DNA from: a bacterium HR29
Lineage (GTDB): Bacteria; Chloroflexota; Dehalococcoidia; Tepidiformales; Tepidiformaceae
DNA length: 64,000 bases
Direction of reading: 5' to 3'
Assembly: GCA_002898215.1 (NCBI GenBank)
Contig: BEIF01000001.1
Location: 1,153,602-1,217,601, forward strand
Below the pieces are notes generated by a model. It was given only the letters and a program-made list of their open reading frames with translations. It was not told the origin of the DNA and did no database searches. A program made the translations under genes and the position numbers. This document shows positions 18,219 to 28,004 of this stretch, piece by piece; the stretch's first letter is position 1; the number at the start of each line of letters is the position of its first letter.

Positions 18219-19423
18219 TTCCCCTGCGCGAGGTGCGAGATGAGCTCTTCCAGCGACGAAACGGGCGCGGCCGTACCGCCTGTCAGAAGATGGGTCCCGG
18301 CAGCAGCCACCCGGACGACGACCGCCTGCCCTTCGACCGATGGCTCGAGCCTCGCAGCGAGCCCGGCTCGATGGATGCGACGGATGACGTCGAGCGCACG
18401 GGGCAGGTCGCCGGGCGATTCGGGCACGACCGCGGGCGGCGGGGGAGCCTCGGCTTCGGCGGCGAGGGCGGCAGCGAGCTCCGAGAGTTCGATGCCGAGG
18501 CCGCAGGCAGTGGCGCACCGCCCGAACGGCGGCCGGTAGCGGCCTCCCCGGCCCCACGCCGCGCCGTTCGCGGCGAACTCGAATACCGCTCCGTCGTAGT
18601 ACTCGAAATCGCACGGCATGCCGAGCGCGATGACCGTCCGGCGTCCCGACGCAGCGACGATGTCCGCCAACGTCCGCAGCTCCTCGAGAGCGGGGACAGC
18701 GGCGGGAAGCGTGCCACCGGCGAGGGAAGCGAGGTTCGCCAGAAAGCCGCTCCCCTCCCCTTCCTCGAGGGCAAGGGCGGTGAAGGAAGCCAGCTTTCCC
18801 CCGAGCTCGGGCGCCAGGGCCTGCAAACCCTCCTCGGCGACGCGGTCGGTGAGCTCCCGCTGGCGGGCGCTGTCGCCCGCGGCAGCGGCTTCTACCAGAG
18901 CCCGAGCAACGCCGACGTGGGCAAGGCGGACGGTGGGGGCGAAGCCGAGCGCCTCGAGCGTTTCGCAACCCACCGCCACGACTTCGACCTCGCCGAGGAG
19001 CGTTGGGGCACCGAGGTACTCCAAGCCGCCCTGCCAGAGCTCGCTCTCCTCGCCGTTATGGCTGTACCGGAAGCGGGCCTGCACGTAGCAGAGACGTGCC
19101 GGCAGGGGCAGGCCGGCCTCTTCCGCCGCTCGGACCACGGGAATGGTGGAATCGGGGCGAAGCACGACGCGTTCGCCGCTCCAGCCGTCCCAGTCGAGGA
19201 AGGTGTAGACGCGGGAGAGCATCTGCGGCGTCAACGTCCCGGCGAGGGTGAAGAGGCTATACCGCTCGATGGTGGGGGTGCGGACCTCGCGGTAGCCCCA
19301 ACGCGAAGCGGCCGCGCGGAACGCATCCTCGGCCCGGCGGAAGGCCGCCATCTCGCCGGGGAGAAGGTCACGCATGCCGCGGGAACGCGCGGAGAGGGGA
19401 GGAGCGGGCGCGGGTTCAGCCAT
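18215..19423 (-). CDS. hisZ: ATP phosphoribosyltransferase regulatory subunit HisZ
   Basis: A 402-aa histidyl-tRNA-synthetase paralogue that activates and confers feedback control on short HisG. It has the class II catalytic-core start GMRDLLPGEMAAFRRAEDAF, motif 2-like segment LCYVQARFRYS, and GMPCDFEYYDGAVFEFAA with GRGGRYRPPFG near residues 290-310. It lacks the HisRS anticodon-binding domain, and the adjacent hisG supports HisZ over HisRS. The ATG at 19423 was chosen over the longer upstream frame because it follows a TATCAT box by 12 nt and begins close to the family N-terminus. Confidence 0.88.
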   Translation of the reverse strand: MAEPAPAPPLSARSRGMRDLLPGEMAAFRRAEDAFRAAASRWGYREVRTPTIERYSLFTLAGTLTPQMLSRVYTFLDWDGWSGERVVLRPDSTIPVVRAAEEAGLPLPARLCYVQARFRYSHNGEESELWQGGLEYLGAPTLLGEVEVVAVGCETLEALGFAPTVRLAHVGVARALVEAAAAGDSARQRELTDRVAEEGLQALAPELGGKLASFTALALEEGEGSGFLANLASLAGGTLPAAVPALEELRTLADIVAASGRRTVIALGMPCDFEYYDGAVFEFAANGAAWGRGGRYRPPFGRCATACGLGIELSELAAALAAEAEAPPPPAVVPESPGDLPRALDVIRRIHRAGLAARLEPSVEGQAVVVRVAAAGTHLLTGGTAAPVSSLEELISHLAQGK

Positions 19424-19435
19424 GTCTTGCGAATC

Positions 19436-19441
19436 ATGATA
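19436..19441 (-). promoter_or_regulatory. -10 box TATCAT of the hisZ-led operon
   Basis: TATCAT on the minus strand ends 12 nt before the hisZ ATG, which would leave a leader of about 5 nt. It faces the nfeD promoter box at 19495-19500. No leader peptide rich in His codons and no attenuator hairpin is visible. Confidence 0.45.
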
Positions 19442-19494
19442 GGCGATGAGCGTCGTCGGTCGAACCGCAGAGCGAGCCGCCGTTGACGCCTCCG

Positions 19495-19500
19495 TATACT
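19495..19500 (+). promoter_or_regulatory. -10 box TATACT of nfeD
   Basis: TATACT lies 11 nt before the ATG at 19512, implying a leader of only a few nt. A TTGACG at 19483-19488 is too close to serve as its -35. Confidence 0.5.
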
Positions 19501-19511
19501 CGGTGGTGCCC

Positions 19512-20858
19512 ATGCGCCATCGGTATCGCCGACTCGTCGCAGCCGCTTCCCTCACCGTGGGGCTGCTCATGCTCCTCGTCTCGGCCTGCGGAGGGGAGCG
19601 GACGCCTTCGGGCGCGGTCCATGTCCTCGAACTGGATGGGACCATCGGCCCCATCGTCGACCAGTACATCGACCGGGGCATCAGCCGGGCAGAGGATTCG
19701 CAGGCGCGCCTGGTGGTGATCGTCATGGACACACCGGGCGGGCTGAGCAGCTCGATGGAGTCCATCGTGAAGCGAATCCTGCGAGCGAACGTGCCGGTGG
19801 CCGTGTTCGTGTATCCACCCGGGGGCCGGGCGGCGAGCGCCGGAACCTTCGTCACGATGGCGGCCCACATCGCGGCGATGGCACCGGGCACGCGCATCGG
19901 CGCAGCGAGCGCCGTCAACATCGACGGCTCCGACATCGAAGGGACGCTCGGCAAAAAGATCGAGAACGATGCGGCCGCGCTCATCCGCGCCTTGGCCGAG
20001 ATGCGGGGGCGGAACGCCGACTGGGCCGAATCGGCGGTTCGCGATGCGGCTTCGGCGAACGCCGACGAGGCCCTCCGCCTCGGTGTGATCGAGTACGAGG
20101 TGCCGGACCTGACCGCGTTGCTCCGGGCGATCGACGGCCGCCGGGTGGAGCTTCGGCCAGGAGTCACCTTCGAACTGGGGAACGTCTCCTCGGCGCCGCG
20201 GGTCGAAACGAAGATGACCGCCTGGGAACGGTTCCTCGAGTTCCTTGCCGACCCCACCCTCGCCTCGATCCTGATCAGTCTCGGCTTCCTCGGGCTCATC
20301 TTCGAATTGTCGAATCCGGGGCTCATCTTCCCCGGCGTGGCCGGCGCCATCGCGATGGTGCTCGGCTTCCTTGGGCTGGGTGCGCTCCCAGTGGAGACTG
20401 CCGGGCTGGCGCTGATTGCGTTGGCGCTCGTCTTCTTCGCGCTCGAGCTGTTCGTCCCCTCCGGCGGCATCCTCGGCGCGGGCGGGGTCGTGGCCCTCAT
20501 CCTGGGCGCCATCATCGCCTTCCGGGACACGCCGGCCGAACTTCAACCGAACCGCATCGTGCTGGGGATCCTCGCCTTCGTCGTGGTCGGGATGTTCGTG
20601 TCGATCGCCCTCGGACTGGCGCGGATGCGACGGATCCCGGCCGTCATCGGGCTAGAGGCGATGATCGGGAAATCGGCCATCGCCCGGACGCCGCTCACGC
20701 CGGAGGGGTTCGTCCTCGTCCAAGGGGAGCGGTGGCGGGCGCGGATGGCCGAGGGCCAGGCGCGAGAGGGCGAGCGAGTGCGTATCGTAGGCGCGGAAGG
20801 CTTCGAACTCGTTGTGCGAAAGGAGGACGCCGGTGACGGAACAACGCCCGAAGGATAG
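19512..20858 (+). CDS. nfeD: NfeD family protein (ClpP-class serine protease domain, lipoprotein-type signal)
   Basis: A 448-aa membrane protein. The N-terminus is a lipoprotein-type signal (hydrophobic stretch ending [11 protein letters not shown]; candidate lipid-modified Cys 26). Residues about 35-215 are a ClpP-like serine protease domain ([29 protein letters not shown] with the nucleophile-type Ser). Several transmembrane helices follow (about 250-380), then a soluble OB-fold NfeD domain. Long NfeD proteins act with stomatin/slipin partners, cleaving or scaffolding them; the slipin gene follows directly and overlaps by 26 nt, supporting the pairing. Confidence 0.9.
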   Translation: MRHRYRRLVAAASLTVGLLMLLVSACGGERTPSGAVHVLELDGTIGPIVDQYIDRGISRAEDSQARLVVIVMDTPGGLSSSMESIVKRILRANVPVAVFVYPPGGRAASAGTFVTMAAHIAAMAPGTRIGAASAVNIDGSDIEGTLGKKIENDAAALIRALAEMRGRNADWAESAVRDAASANADEALRLGVIEYEVPDLTALLRAIDGRRVELRPGVTFELGNVSSAPRVETKMTAWERFLEFLADPTLASILISLGFLGLIFELSNPGLIFPGVAGAIAMVLGFLGLGALPVETAGLALIALALVFFALELFVPSGGILGAGGVVALILGAIIAFRDTPAELQPNRIVLGILAFVVVGMFVSIALGLARMRRIPAVIGLEAMIGKSAIARTPLTPEGFVLVQGERWRARMAEGQAREGERVRIVGAEGFELVVRKEDAGDGTTPEG

Positions 20859-21669
20859 CTACGGCATGCCCCCGCCCGAGTACGAGGTGGGCACCGGGAC
20901 GAAGATCATCCGGGCGCTGCTCATCGGGTTCAGTGCCCTCATGCTCATCCCGCTCCTCCCGTTCTCCATCCGGGTGGTGAACGAGTACGAGCGAGGCGTC
21001 ATCTTTCGCCTCGGACGGCTCATCGGGGCCAAAGGGCCGGGGCTGTTCATCCTGCTGCCCTTCGTCGACCGGATGGTGAAGGTCGACCTGCGGACGATTA
21101 CGCTGGACGTCCCCGCCCAGGAGGCCATCACCCGGGACAACGTGACGGTGAAGGTGAACGCTGTCGTCTACTTCCGGGTGGTGGAGCCGACGGCGGCCGT
21201 CGTGCGCATCATGGACCACATCCGCGCGACCTCGCAGATTTCGCAGACGACGCTCCGCTCCGTTCTGGGGCAATCCGAGCTCGACGAACTTTTGGGACAG
21301 CGGGAGCAGATCAACCAGCAGCTGCAGCGGATCATCGACGAGCAGACCGAGCCCTGGGGCGTGAAGGTGACCGCGGTCGAAATCAAAGACGTGGAGCTGC
21401 CGGCCTCGATGCAGCGAGCCATGGCGCGGCAGGCCGAGGCGGAGCGGGAGCGGCGGGCGAAGATCATCGCGGCGGACGGCGAGTATCAGGCGAGCGAGCG
21501 ACTGCGGGAGGCGGCTCTGGTGATGGCCCAGGAGCCGATCACCGTCCAGCTGCGGTTCCTGCAGACGCTCACCGAAGTGGCCGCCGAGAACAACAGCACC
21601 ATCGTCTTCCCCATCCCGGTCGACCTCATCGAGATGTTCTTGCGGGACAGGGGAGGCGGCGAGTCCTGA
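20833..21669 (+). CDS. Slipin / stomatin-like SPFH-domain membrane protein
   Basis: A 278-aa protein: a membrane hairpin at about residues 25-50, then an SPFH/Band 7 domain ([41 protein letters not shown]) and a charged C-terminal coiled coil ([19 protein letters not shown]). It scaffolds lipid microdomains and pairs with NfeD. The GTG at 20833 is inside the nfeD reading frame, preceded by AGGAGG at 20821-20826 (6 nt spacing); the ATG 11 codons later is an alternative. Its stop lies one base from the stop of convergent birA. Confidence 0.92.
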   Translation: MTEQRPKDSYGMPPPEYEVGTGTKIIRALLIGFSALMLIPLLPFSIRVVNEYERGVIFRLGRLIGAKGPGLFILLPFVDRMVKVDLRTITLDVPAQEAITRDNVTVKVNAVVYFRVVEPTAAVVRIMDHIRATSQISQTTLRSVLGQSELDELLGQREQINQQLQRIIDEQTEPWGVKVTAVEIKDVELPASMQRAMARQAEAERERRAKIIAADGEYQASERLREAALVMAQEPITVQLRFLQTLTEVAAENNSTIVFPIPVDLIEMFLRDRGGGES

Positions 21670-21670
21670 G

Positions 21671-22450
21671 TCAGGACGGGCGTACGGTCACCTCGGCCGC
21701 GCGAAGGGCCTCGCGGCGGCCGTCGGCGAGCTCCACCACGAGGGCGCCGTCAGCGTCAACGTCCGTCGCCCGCGCCGGATACGGCTCGCCGCTCGGCGGG
21801 TGCACGAGGATCTCGCGCCCCAAGAGCAGATTGCGGGCACGGTATTCGCGCGCGAGGCTCTGGGTCGGAGCCTCCAGCCAGGTTTCCAGCTCGTTGCAGA
21901 GGCGGGCGAGGAGCTCTTCCCGGGGAACGGGCCTCCCGGATGCGCGGCGAAGGCTCGTCGCGATGCCCCGCAGCTCCGGGTTCACCGTGGGGTCCCCGTT
22001 CACGTTGATGCCGATGCCGGGATAGGCGATGACCTCGCTGCCAGCGTACTCGGCGTCGATGAGCATCCCCGACGCCTTCTCGCCTCCAATCCAGATGTCG
22101 TTGGGCCACTTGATGCGAGCATCGGGGCAAAAGACCTCGCATGCCCGGCAGACGGCGAGCGGCACGGCCATGGGCAGGCGACGGTGCTGTTCGACGTCGA
22201 GACGGAGGACGAAGGTGGCGTAGATGTTCTCGCCACGAGGGCTGAAGAAGGACCGCCCCTTCCGCCCACGGCCGGAGGTCTGCTCCTCGGCGAGGACGAG
22301 GGTGCCGTGCGGGGCTCCCTCCGCCGCTTCGCGCCGGGCGATGTCCATCGTCGAGCCCACGACAACGCGGTAGACGAGGAAACGGCCGACAAGGCTGGTC
22401 GCGAGGTGGCCTTGGAAGGTGCGGGGGTCGAAGTCATACCGGGCGGGCAT
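21671..22450 (-). CDS. birA: Biotin--[acetyl-CoA-carboxylase] ligase
   Basis: Activates biotin with ATP and attaches it to a lysine of biotin-dependent carboxylases. The 259-aa monofunctional form lacks the N-terminal DNA-binding domain of E. coli BirA. It shows SGRGRKGRSFFS (biotinoyl-AMP loop), RIKWPNDIWIGGEKASGML and GIGINVNGD, then the C-terminal SH3-like domain. The ATG has GGAGG 6 nt upstream. A 10-bp hairpin lies 17 nt before the start codon, preceded by a 19-codon ORF on the same strand, an arrangement that could control it. Confidence 0.95.
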   Translation of the reverse strand: MPARYDFDPRTFQGHLATSLVGRFLVYRVVVGSTMDIARREAAEGAPHGTLVLAEEQTSGRGRKGRSFFSPRGENIYATFVLRLDVEQHRRLPMAVPLAVCRACEVFCPDARIKWPNDIWIGGEKASGMLIDAEYAGSEVIAYPGIGINVNGDPTVNPELRGIATSLRRASGRPVPREELLARLCNELETWLEAPTQSLAREYRARNLLLGREILVHPPSGEPYPARATDVDADGALVVELADGRREALRAAEVTVRPS

Positions 22451-22467
22451 CGCTGCCTCCGACGGAA

Positions 22468-22494
22468 GGGGGCCAGGCAGCGTACCTGGCCCCC
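22468..22494 (-). terminator. 10-bp hairpin between a 19-codon ORF and birA
   Basis: Arms GGGGGCCAGG (22468-22477) and CCTGGCCCCC (22485-22494) are a perfect inverted repeat with a 7-nt loop. There is no T-run beyond a TT. On the minus strand it follows the small ORF's stop by 24 nt and precedes the birA Shine-Dalgarno by about 10 nt, so it could end the small transcript or act as an attenuator. Confidence 0.6.
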
Positions 22495-22518
22495 TTGGCG
22501 TAGCCGACCTCGATGCTG

Positions 22519-22578
22519 TTAGGAGGAGGTCACCTCCTGCGCGTGGGTGCGGTCGCTACGACGGTAACTACTGTCCAT
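22519..22578 (-). CDS. 19-aa small ORF with perfect Shine-Dalgarno upstream of birA
   Basis: Encodes [19 protein letters not shown], ending in TAA. The start is preceded by AAGGAGGTGAT, an 11-nt exact complement of the 16S rRNA 3' tail (22583-22593 in part), at ideal spacing, and by a strong promoter with TTGACC, 17-bp spacer and TAGCGT. A hairpin follows. This gives promoter, ribosome site, short ORF and terminator-like hairpin in about 170 bp. It could be a genuine small protein or a leader peptide controlling birA. I do not recognise the peptide; it is hydrophilic with no membrane segment. Confidence 0.55.
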   Translation of the reverse strand: MDSSYRRSDRTHAQEVTSS

Positions 22579-22604
22579 GCGCATCACCTCCTTCCCTGGC
22601 GCGC

Positions 22605-22633
22605 ACGCTACCAGAGGATGGGTACGGGGTCAA
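22605..22633 (-). promoter_or_regulatory. Promoter of the 19-aa ORF / birA
   Basis: On the minus strand: -35 TTGACC (22628-22633), 17-bp spacer, -10 TAGCGT (22605-22610). One of the best sigma-70-type promoters in the window. Confidence 0.65.
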
Positions 22634-22752
22634 TCGGGCGAGAAGGTTTCGCCAAGACGGAGCACGAGGCTATCCTGTTCGAAGATGCGAGTACGGCGGC
22701 GCCTGGCCCCTTTGGGGGTCAAATCTATGCGTCGCAGGGATGGAGGAGAGCT

Positions 22753-23625
22753 CTGGTTGCGCCAGTCAGCATGAAGCAGCTTCTGGAGGCGGGCGTCCAC
22801 TTCGGGCATCAGACCCGCCGGTGGAACCCGAAGATGCGGCCGTTCATCTTCACCGAGCGGAACGGCATTCACATCATCGACCTGCAGCAGACCGTCACCC
22901 GTCTCGAGGAGGCCATCAACTTCGTCCGTGACGTGGTGGCCTCCGGGGGTGAGGTGCTGATCGTGGGCACGAAGAAGCAGGCCCGCGACACCGTCGAGCA
23001 GGAGGCGAAGCGCGCCGGCTTACCGTACGTCAACAACCGCTGGCTCGGAGGGACCCTGACGAACTTCCGGACCATCCAGCAGCGGATCCGCTACCTGAAG
23101 GAACTCGAGGCGGCGATGGAGCGCGGCGACTTCGCCCGCCGACCGAAGCGGGAGCAGCTGAAGATCCAGGAGGAGATCGAGCGGCTGAACCGGTACTTCG
23201 GCGGGATCAAGAACATGGACCGTCTTCCCGCGGCCGTGTTCATCATCGACACGGTGAAGGAAGCGATCGCGGTACACGAGTGCGAGCGGCTCGGGATTCC
23301 GATCGTCGCGCTGGTCGATTCGAACTGCGACCCCGACCCGATCACCTACCCCATCCCGAGCAACGACGACGCCATCCGCGCCATCAAGCTCATCCTGGGG
23401 AAGATCGCGGACGCGGCCATCGAAGGACGGGCCATGCGGGAGTCGGGTGTCGGCCCGGGTGTGCAGGTGGAGGAGTTCGCCCGGCGCTCCGCCGAGGAGG
23501 CGCTGGTGACGGGGCATTATTCGGCTTCGCCCGATGAGCCCGAGCCGCGGGCCGCGGAGGCGGTCCGGGTGACCGTCGTCTCGGCCCGCGAACAGATGAC
23601 GGAAAGCAAGGACGAGGAGGAGTAA
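22753..23625 (+). CDS. rpsB: 30S ribosomal protein S2
   Basis: S2 binds the 16S rRNA near the platform and recruits S1. From [22 protein letters not shown] the match to S2 is clear, with the central [18 protein letters not shown] and [23 protein letters not shown] segments; the C-terminal 60 residues are an acidic extension. The start is odd: S2 normally begins five residues before this Met, and the GGAGGAG site (22742-22748) points to CTG at 22753 or the following GTT, not to the ATG at 22771, which is over 20 nt away. I give the CTG. It opens the operon rpsB-tsf-pyrH-frr-uppS-cdsA. Confidence 0.93.
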   Translation: MVAPVSMKQLLEAGVHFGHQTRRWNPKMRPFIFTERNGIHIIDLQQTVTRLEEAINFVRDVVASGGEVLIVGTKKQARDTVEQEAKRAGLPYVNNRWLGGTLTNFRTIQQRIRYLKELEAAMERGDFARRPKREQLKIQEEIERLNRYFGGIKNMDRLPAAVFIIDTVKEAIAVHECERLGIPIVALVDSNCDPDPITYPIPSNDDAIRAIKLILGKIADAAIEGRAMRESGVGPGVQVEEFARRSAEEALVTGHYSASPDEPEPRAAEAVRVTVVSAREQMTESKDEEE

Positions 23626-23629
23626 GCCG

Positions 23630-24902
<1,273 letters not shown>

Positions 24903-24931
24903 CCTTCGCTCCACGTCACGGGAGGCTGGCC

Positions 24932-25495
24932 ATGGAGGACCCGGACGAGATCCTTGTCGATGCCGATGAGCGGATGAACGGGGCCATCGAGGCCCTTCGC
25001 CGCGAGCTCGTGGGCGTGCGCACCGGCCGCGCGCACCCCAGCTTGGTCGAAGGCATCCACGTGGACTACTACGGTGCCCAGACACCCCTGAAGCAGCTCG
25101 CGACCATCTCCGCGCCCGAGCCCCGCCTCATCACGATCCAGGTCTGGGACCGGAATGCGGTGAAGGCGGTGGAGAAGGCGATTCAGACCTCCGACCTGGG
25201 CCTGAACCCATCCGTCGACGGGCAGACGATCCGGCTGCCGATCCCGCCGCTCTCGGAGCAGCGGCGGAAGGAGTTGGTAAAGCACGTGCACCACCGTGTC
25301 GAAGAGGCGCGCGTTGCCATTCGGAACGTCCGGCGACACGCCCACGACGAACTGCGGCGGCTCGAGCGGCAGGGCCTGATTTCCCAAGACGACCTGCGGC
25401 GGTACGAGGAGGAGCTGCAGAAGCTGACGGACCGCCACATCGAGATGGCGGAGGCGGAAGGGAAGAAGAAGGAGCATGAGCTTCTCGAGGTCTGA
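24932..25495 (+). CDS. frr: Ribosome recycling factor
   Basis: With EF-G, splits the ribosome after termination. The 187-aa protein has the usual two-domain layout: a helical stem (ADERMNGAIEALRRELVGVRTGRAHPSLVEGI), the beta domain (VDYYGAQTPLKQLATISAPEPR, VWDRN) and the return helices. The ATG at 24932 follows GGAGG by 6 nt. It overlaps the start of uppS by 20 nt. Confidence 0.97.
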   Translation: MEDPDEILVDADERMNGAIEALRRELVGVRTGRAHPSLVEGIHVDYYGAQTPLKQLATISAPEPRLITIQVWDRNAVKAVEKAIQTSDLGLNPSVDGQTIRLPIPPLSEQRRKELVKHVHHRVEEARVAIRNVRRHAHDELRRLERQGLISQDDLRRYEEELQKLTDRHIEMAEAEGKKKEHELLEV

Positions 25496-26291
25496 CGCGG
25501 CCGCCCGACGGGCTCCCTCCGCGGGAAAACCGGCCGCCCGCCTTGGCGACGTCATCTCGCCCATTACCGGCGGACGGGTGCCGCGGCACGTGGCCATCAT
25601 CATGGATGGGAACGGCCGCTGGGCCACCCAGCGCGGGCTCCCCCGTGCGGCCGGCCACCGGGCGGGAACGGAGAACATCCGCCGCATCATCGAGCGCTTC
25701 GCCGACCACGGGGTCGAGTACCTCACCCTGTACGCCTTCAGCACCGAGAACTGGAGCCGCCCCGAGCCCGAGGTTCGGGCGCTCATCCGATTGCTCAGCC
25801 GCTTCATCAAACGGGAGCTGGACCATTTTCGGCGGAACAACATCCGTCTCCGGCTCCTCGGCCACATCGAGACCCTTCCCGACTGGCTGCAGCGTCAGGT
25901 TCGGGAGGCGGTGGAGGCCACCGCCGAGAACACCGGCCTCAACCTGAACGTGTGCTTCAGCTACGGCGGGAGGGACGACATCGTAACGGCGGTCCGGCGG
26001 ATCGTGGAGGCCGGCCTCCGGCCGGAGGAAATTACGGAAGAGACGGTGGCGTCCTTCCTCTCGACAGCCGGCATCCCTGACCCGGACCTCATCATCCGTA
26101 CGGCGGGGGAGCAGCGCATCTCCAACTTCCTGCTTTGGGAATCCGCCTACGCCGAGCTGTACTTCACCGATACGTACTGGCCGGATTTCGGTCGGGAGGA
26201 CATCGACATCGCCCTGGCCGAGTACGGTCGACGGAAGCGTAAGTTCGGAGGACTCCTCGAGGAGGACCTCCGCGCACTCGGGTCGGCGTGA
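25476..26291 (+). CDS. uppS: Isoprenyl (undecaprenyl) diphosphate synthase
   Basis: Cis-prenyltransferase that condenses isopentenyl diphosphate to make the C55 carrier lipid for peptidoglycan. The 271-aa protein has HVAIIMDGNGRWA (catalytic Asp and pyrophosphate site), LTLYAFSTENWSRP and the C-terminal RTAGEQRISNFLLW...ELYFTDTYWPDF. The first 36 residues are not conserved; the ATG at 25476 sits inside frr just after AGGAG, and a GTG nearer the motif cannot be ruled out. Its stop overlaps cdsA's GTG. Confidence 0.96.
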   Translation: MSFSRSDAAARRAPSAGKPAARLGDVISPITGGRVPRHVAIIMDGNGRWATQRGLPRAAGHRAGTENIRRIIERFADHGVEYLTLYAFSTENWSRPEPEVRALIRLLSRFIKRELDHFRRNNIRLRLLGHIETLPDWLQRQVREAVEATAENTGLNLNVCFSYGGRDDIVTAVRRIVEAGLRPEEITEETVASFLSTAGIPDPDLIIRTAGEQRISNFLLWESAYAELYFTDTYWPDFGREDIDIALAEYGRRKRKFGGLLEEDLRALGSA

Positions 26292-27124
26292 CGGCTCCGG
26301 CAGCGCCGGCAGCCTCGTCGGGCGCGCTGGGCCGCCGGCTGGCGACGGCAGCGGTGGGGCTCCCCATCCTCTTGGCGGTGGTGTGGGTCGGTGGGTGGCC
26401 GTATGCGGTCGTTTGCGGCGTGGCAGCCGTGCTGGCTTCGGCGGAGTTCGTGCACGGATGGCTCTTCCCAATGCGCCCGGTGTACGAGGCCTTTCGGTTC
26501 CTCCCCGGGTTCGCCATCACCGGCGCGATGGTGGCGGGCAGCCGCGTGGGCTGGGAGTTCGTGGTGGCGGGACTCGTGCTGGCGGCGATGTTCGCGGCTG
26601 CCGGATTCGCGCCGACCCGAGCCTTCGGCCCGCAGAAACCGTACCGGGTGTTCGCCGCCTGCATCCTCTACATCGGACTCTTGGGGAGCACCTTCGTGCT
26701 CGTGCGGGAGGCAGAGCACGGCCGCTCGTGGGTCATCCTCGGCTTCCTCGCCACCTTCACCACGGACACAGGCGCCTACGCCATCGGCCGCCTCTTCGGC
26801 AGGCACAAGCTCGCGCCACGCATCAGCCCGAAGAAGACGTGGGAAGGAGCCGTCGGAGGCTACGCAGCGGGATTCGTTGCCGTCCTGGTGCTGAACGATT
26901 GGCTGAACACGAGCGTCACCTGGCGGACGGCGCTCCACCTCGCTGTGCCATTCCCCCTCGCTGCCATTGCCGGTGACCTGTTGGAGAGCTGGATGAAGCG
27001 GCGCATGGGCGTGAAGGACACCTCCCGCCTCCTGCCGGGACACGGCGGCTTCCTCGACCGCCTCGACTCGTTGATCCTCACCTTTCCGCTGCTCTACCTC
27101 TTCGTAGTGCTGCGCGCATCGTAG
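26288..27124 (+). CDS. cdsA: Phosphatidate cytidylyltransferase
   Basis: Makes CDP-diacylglycerol from phosphatidate and CTP at the membrane. The 278-aa polytopic protein (about 7-8 helices) carries the family signature near its C-terminus: ESWMKRRMGVKDTSRLLPGHGG followed by FLDRLDS, plus TDTGAYAIGRLFGRHK. The GTG start forms GTGA with the uppS stop. In many bacteria dxr follows; here an alpha/beta hydrolase with its own promoter does. Confidence 0.95.
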   Translation: MTAPAAPAASSGALGRRLATAAVGLPILLAVVWVGGWPYAVVCGVAAVLASAEFVHGWLFPMRPVYEAFRFLPGFAITGAMVAGSRVGWEFVVAGLVLAAMFAAAGFAPTRAFGPQKPYRVFAACILYIGLLGSTFVLVREAEHGRSWVILGFLATFTTDTGAYAIGRLFGRHKLAPRISPKKTWEGAVGGYAAGFVAVLVLNDWLNTSVTWRTALHLAVPFPLAAIAGDLLESWMKRRMGVKDTSRLLPGHGGFLDRLDSLILTFPLLYLFVVLRAS

Positions 27125-27139
27125 GCCCTGGGGCATGCC

Positions 27140-27145
27140 TACAAT
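27140..27145 (+). promoter_or_regulatory. -10 box TACAAT, leaderless start of the hydrolase gene
   Basis: TACAAT is followed by 7 nt and then ATG at 27153. It overlaps two earlier in-frame ATGs (27135 and 27144), which argues that 27153 is the true start. Confidence 0.55.
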
Positions 27146-27152
27146 GGCGGGG

Positions 27153-28004
27153 ATGGCCGGCGAGCTGCGCCACCGTTTCATCGAGACGAACGGCATCCGG
27201 ATGCACGTGGTGGAGTGCGGCGACGGGCAGCCCGTGCTCTTCCTGCACGGGTTCCCCGAGTTTTGGTACTCGTGGCGGCACCAGCTCGATTTCTTCGGCG
27301 GCTCCTACCACTGCATCGCCCCCGACCTGCGCGGGTACAACGAGACCGACGCTGTTCCACCGTACGACGTCGGAACCCTCGTGGCCGACGTGACCGGCCT
27401 CCTGGACGCCCTCGGCGTGGAACGGGCGCACGTGGTCGGCCACGACTGGGGAGGGGCGCTCGCCTGGGTCCTCGCCACGAAGGCGCCGGAACGCTTGCTG
27501 ACGCTGTCGGTGCTGAACTGCCCCCATCCTGCCCGCTTCCGACGCGGGCTGTGGCAGCACGGTCAGTGGCTGCGGAGCTGGTACATCGCCTTCTTCCAGC
27601 TCCCCTGGCTGCCGGAGCGGGTGCTGGCGATGGACCGGTATCGGCGGCTGGCACGGATGCTCATCCGGGACGTGCGCCCCGGCACCTTCACTCGGGAGGA
27701 CGTGAAAGCGTACCTGGAGGCCTGGCGGCGTCGCGGTCTCCGAGGGGGGATCGAGTGGTACCGGGCCGCAGCCCGGAAGGGGTTCGGGCTTCCCGAACCG
27801 CCGCCTCTCATCCAGGTCCCGACCCTGCTCATCTGGGGTGAAGACGACATCGCCCTCGGACGACACCTGGCGCTAGGGACGGAGGAGTACGTGAAGGACC
27901 TGACGGTTCGGTTCCTCCCGGGCGTCAGTCACTGGGTCCAGCAGGAAGCCCCCGCCGAGGTGAACGCCGCGCTCGCCGAGCATTTCCGGAGGGTCGAACG
28001 CTGA
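27153..28004 (+). CDS. Alpha/beta hydrolase, epoxide hydrolase/haloacetate dehalogenase-like
   Basis: A 283-aa soluble protein with the oxyanion motif FLHGFPEFWYSWRHQ, nucleophile elbow VVGHDWGGALAW (Asp nucleophile), and a late GVSHWVQQEAP carrying the catalytic His. An Asp nucleophile after GH with a tryptophan next is the pattern of epoxide hydrolases and haloacetate dehalogenases, not of esterases. A helical cap domain (about residues 130-210) is present. Substrate unknown. Its TGA overlaps the ATG of the next gene. Confidence 0.88.
   Translation: MAGELRHRFIETNGIRMHVVECGDGQPVLFLHGFPEFWYSWRHQLDFFGGSYHCIAPDLRGYNETDAVPPYDVGTLVADVTGLLDALGVERAHVVGHDWGGALAWVLATKAPERLLTLSVLNCPHPARFRRGLWQHGQWLRSWYIAFFQLPWLPERVLAMDRYRRLARMLIRDVRPGTFTREDVKAYLEAWRRRGLRGGIEWYRAAARKGFGLPEPPPLIQVPTLLIWGEDDIALGRHLALGTEEYVKDLTVRFLPGVSHWVQQEAPAEVNAALAEHFRRVER

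Noticed and set aside
19483-19488. TTGACG as a -35 for nfeD.
   Set aside because: Only 6 nt separate it from the TATACT box; a -35 needs about 17.
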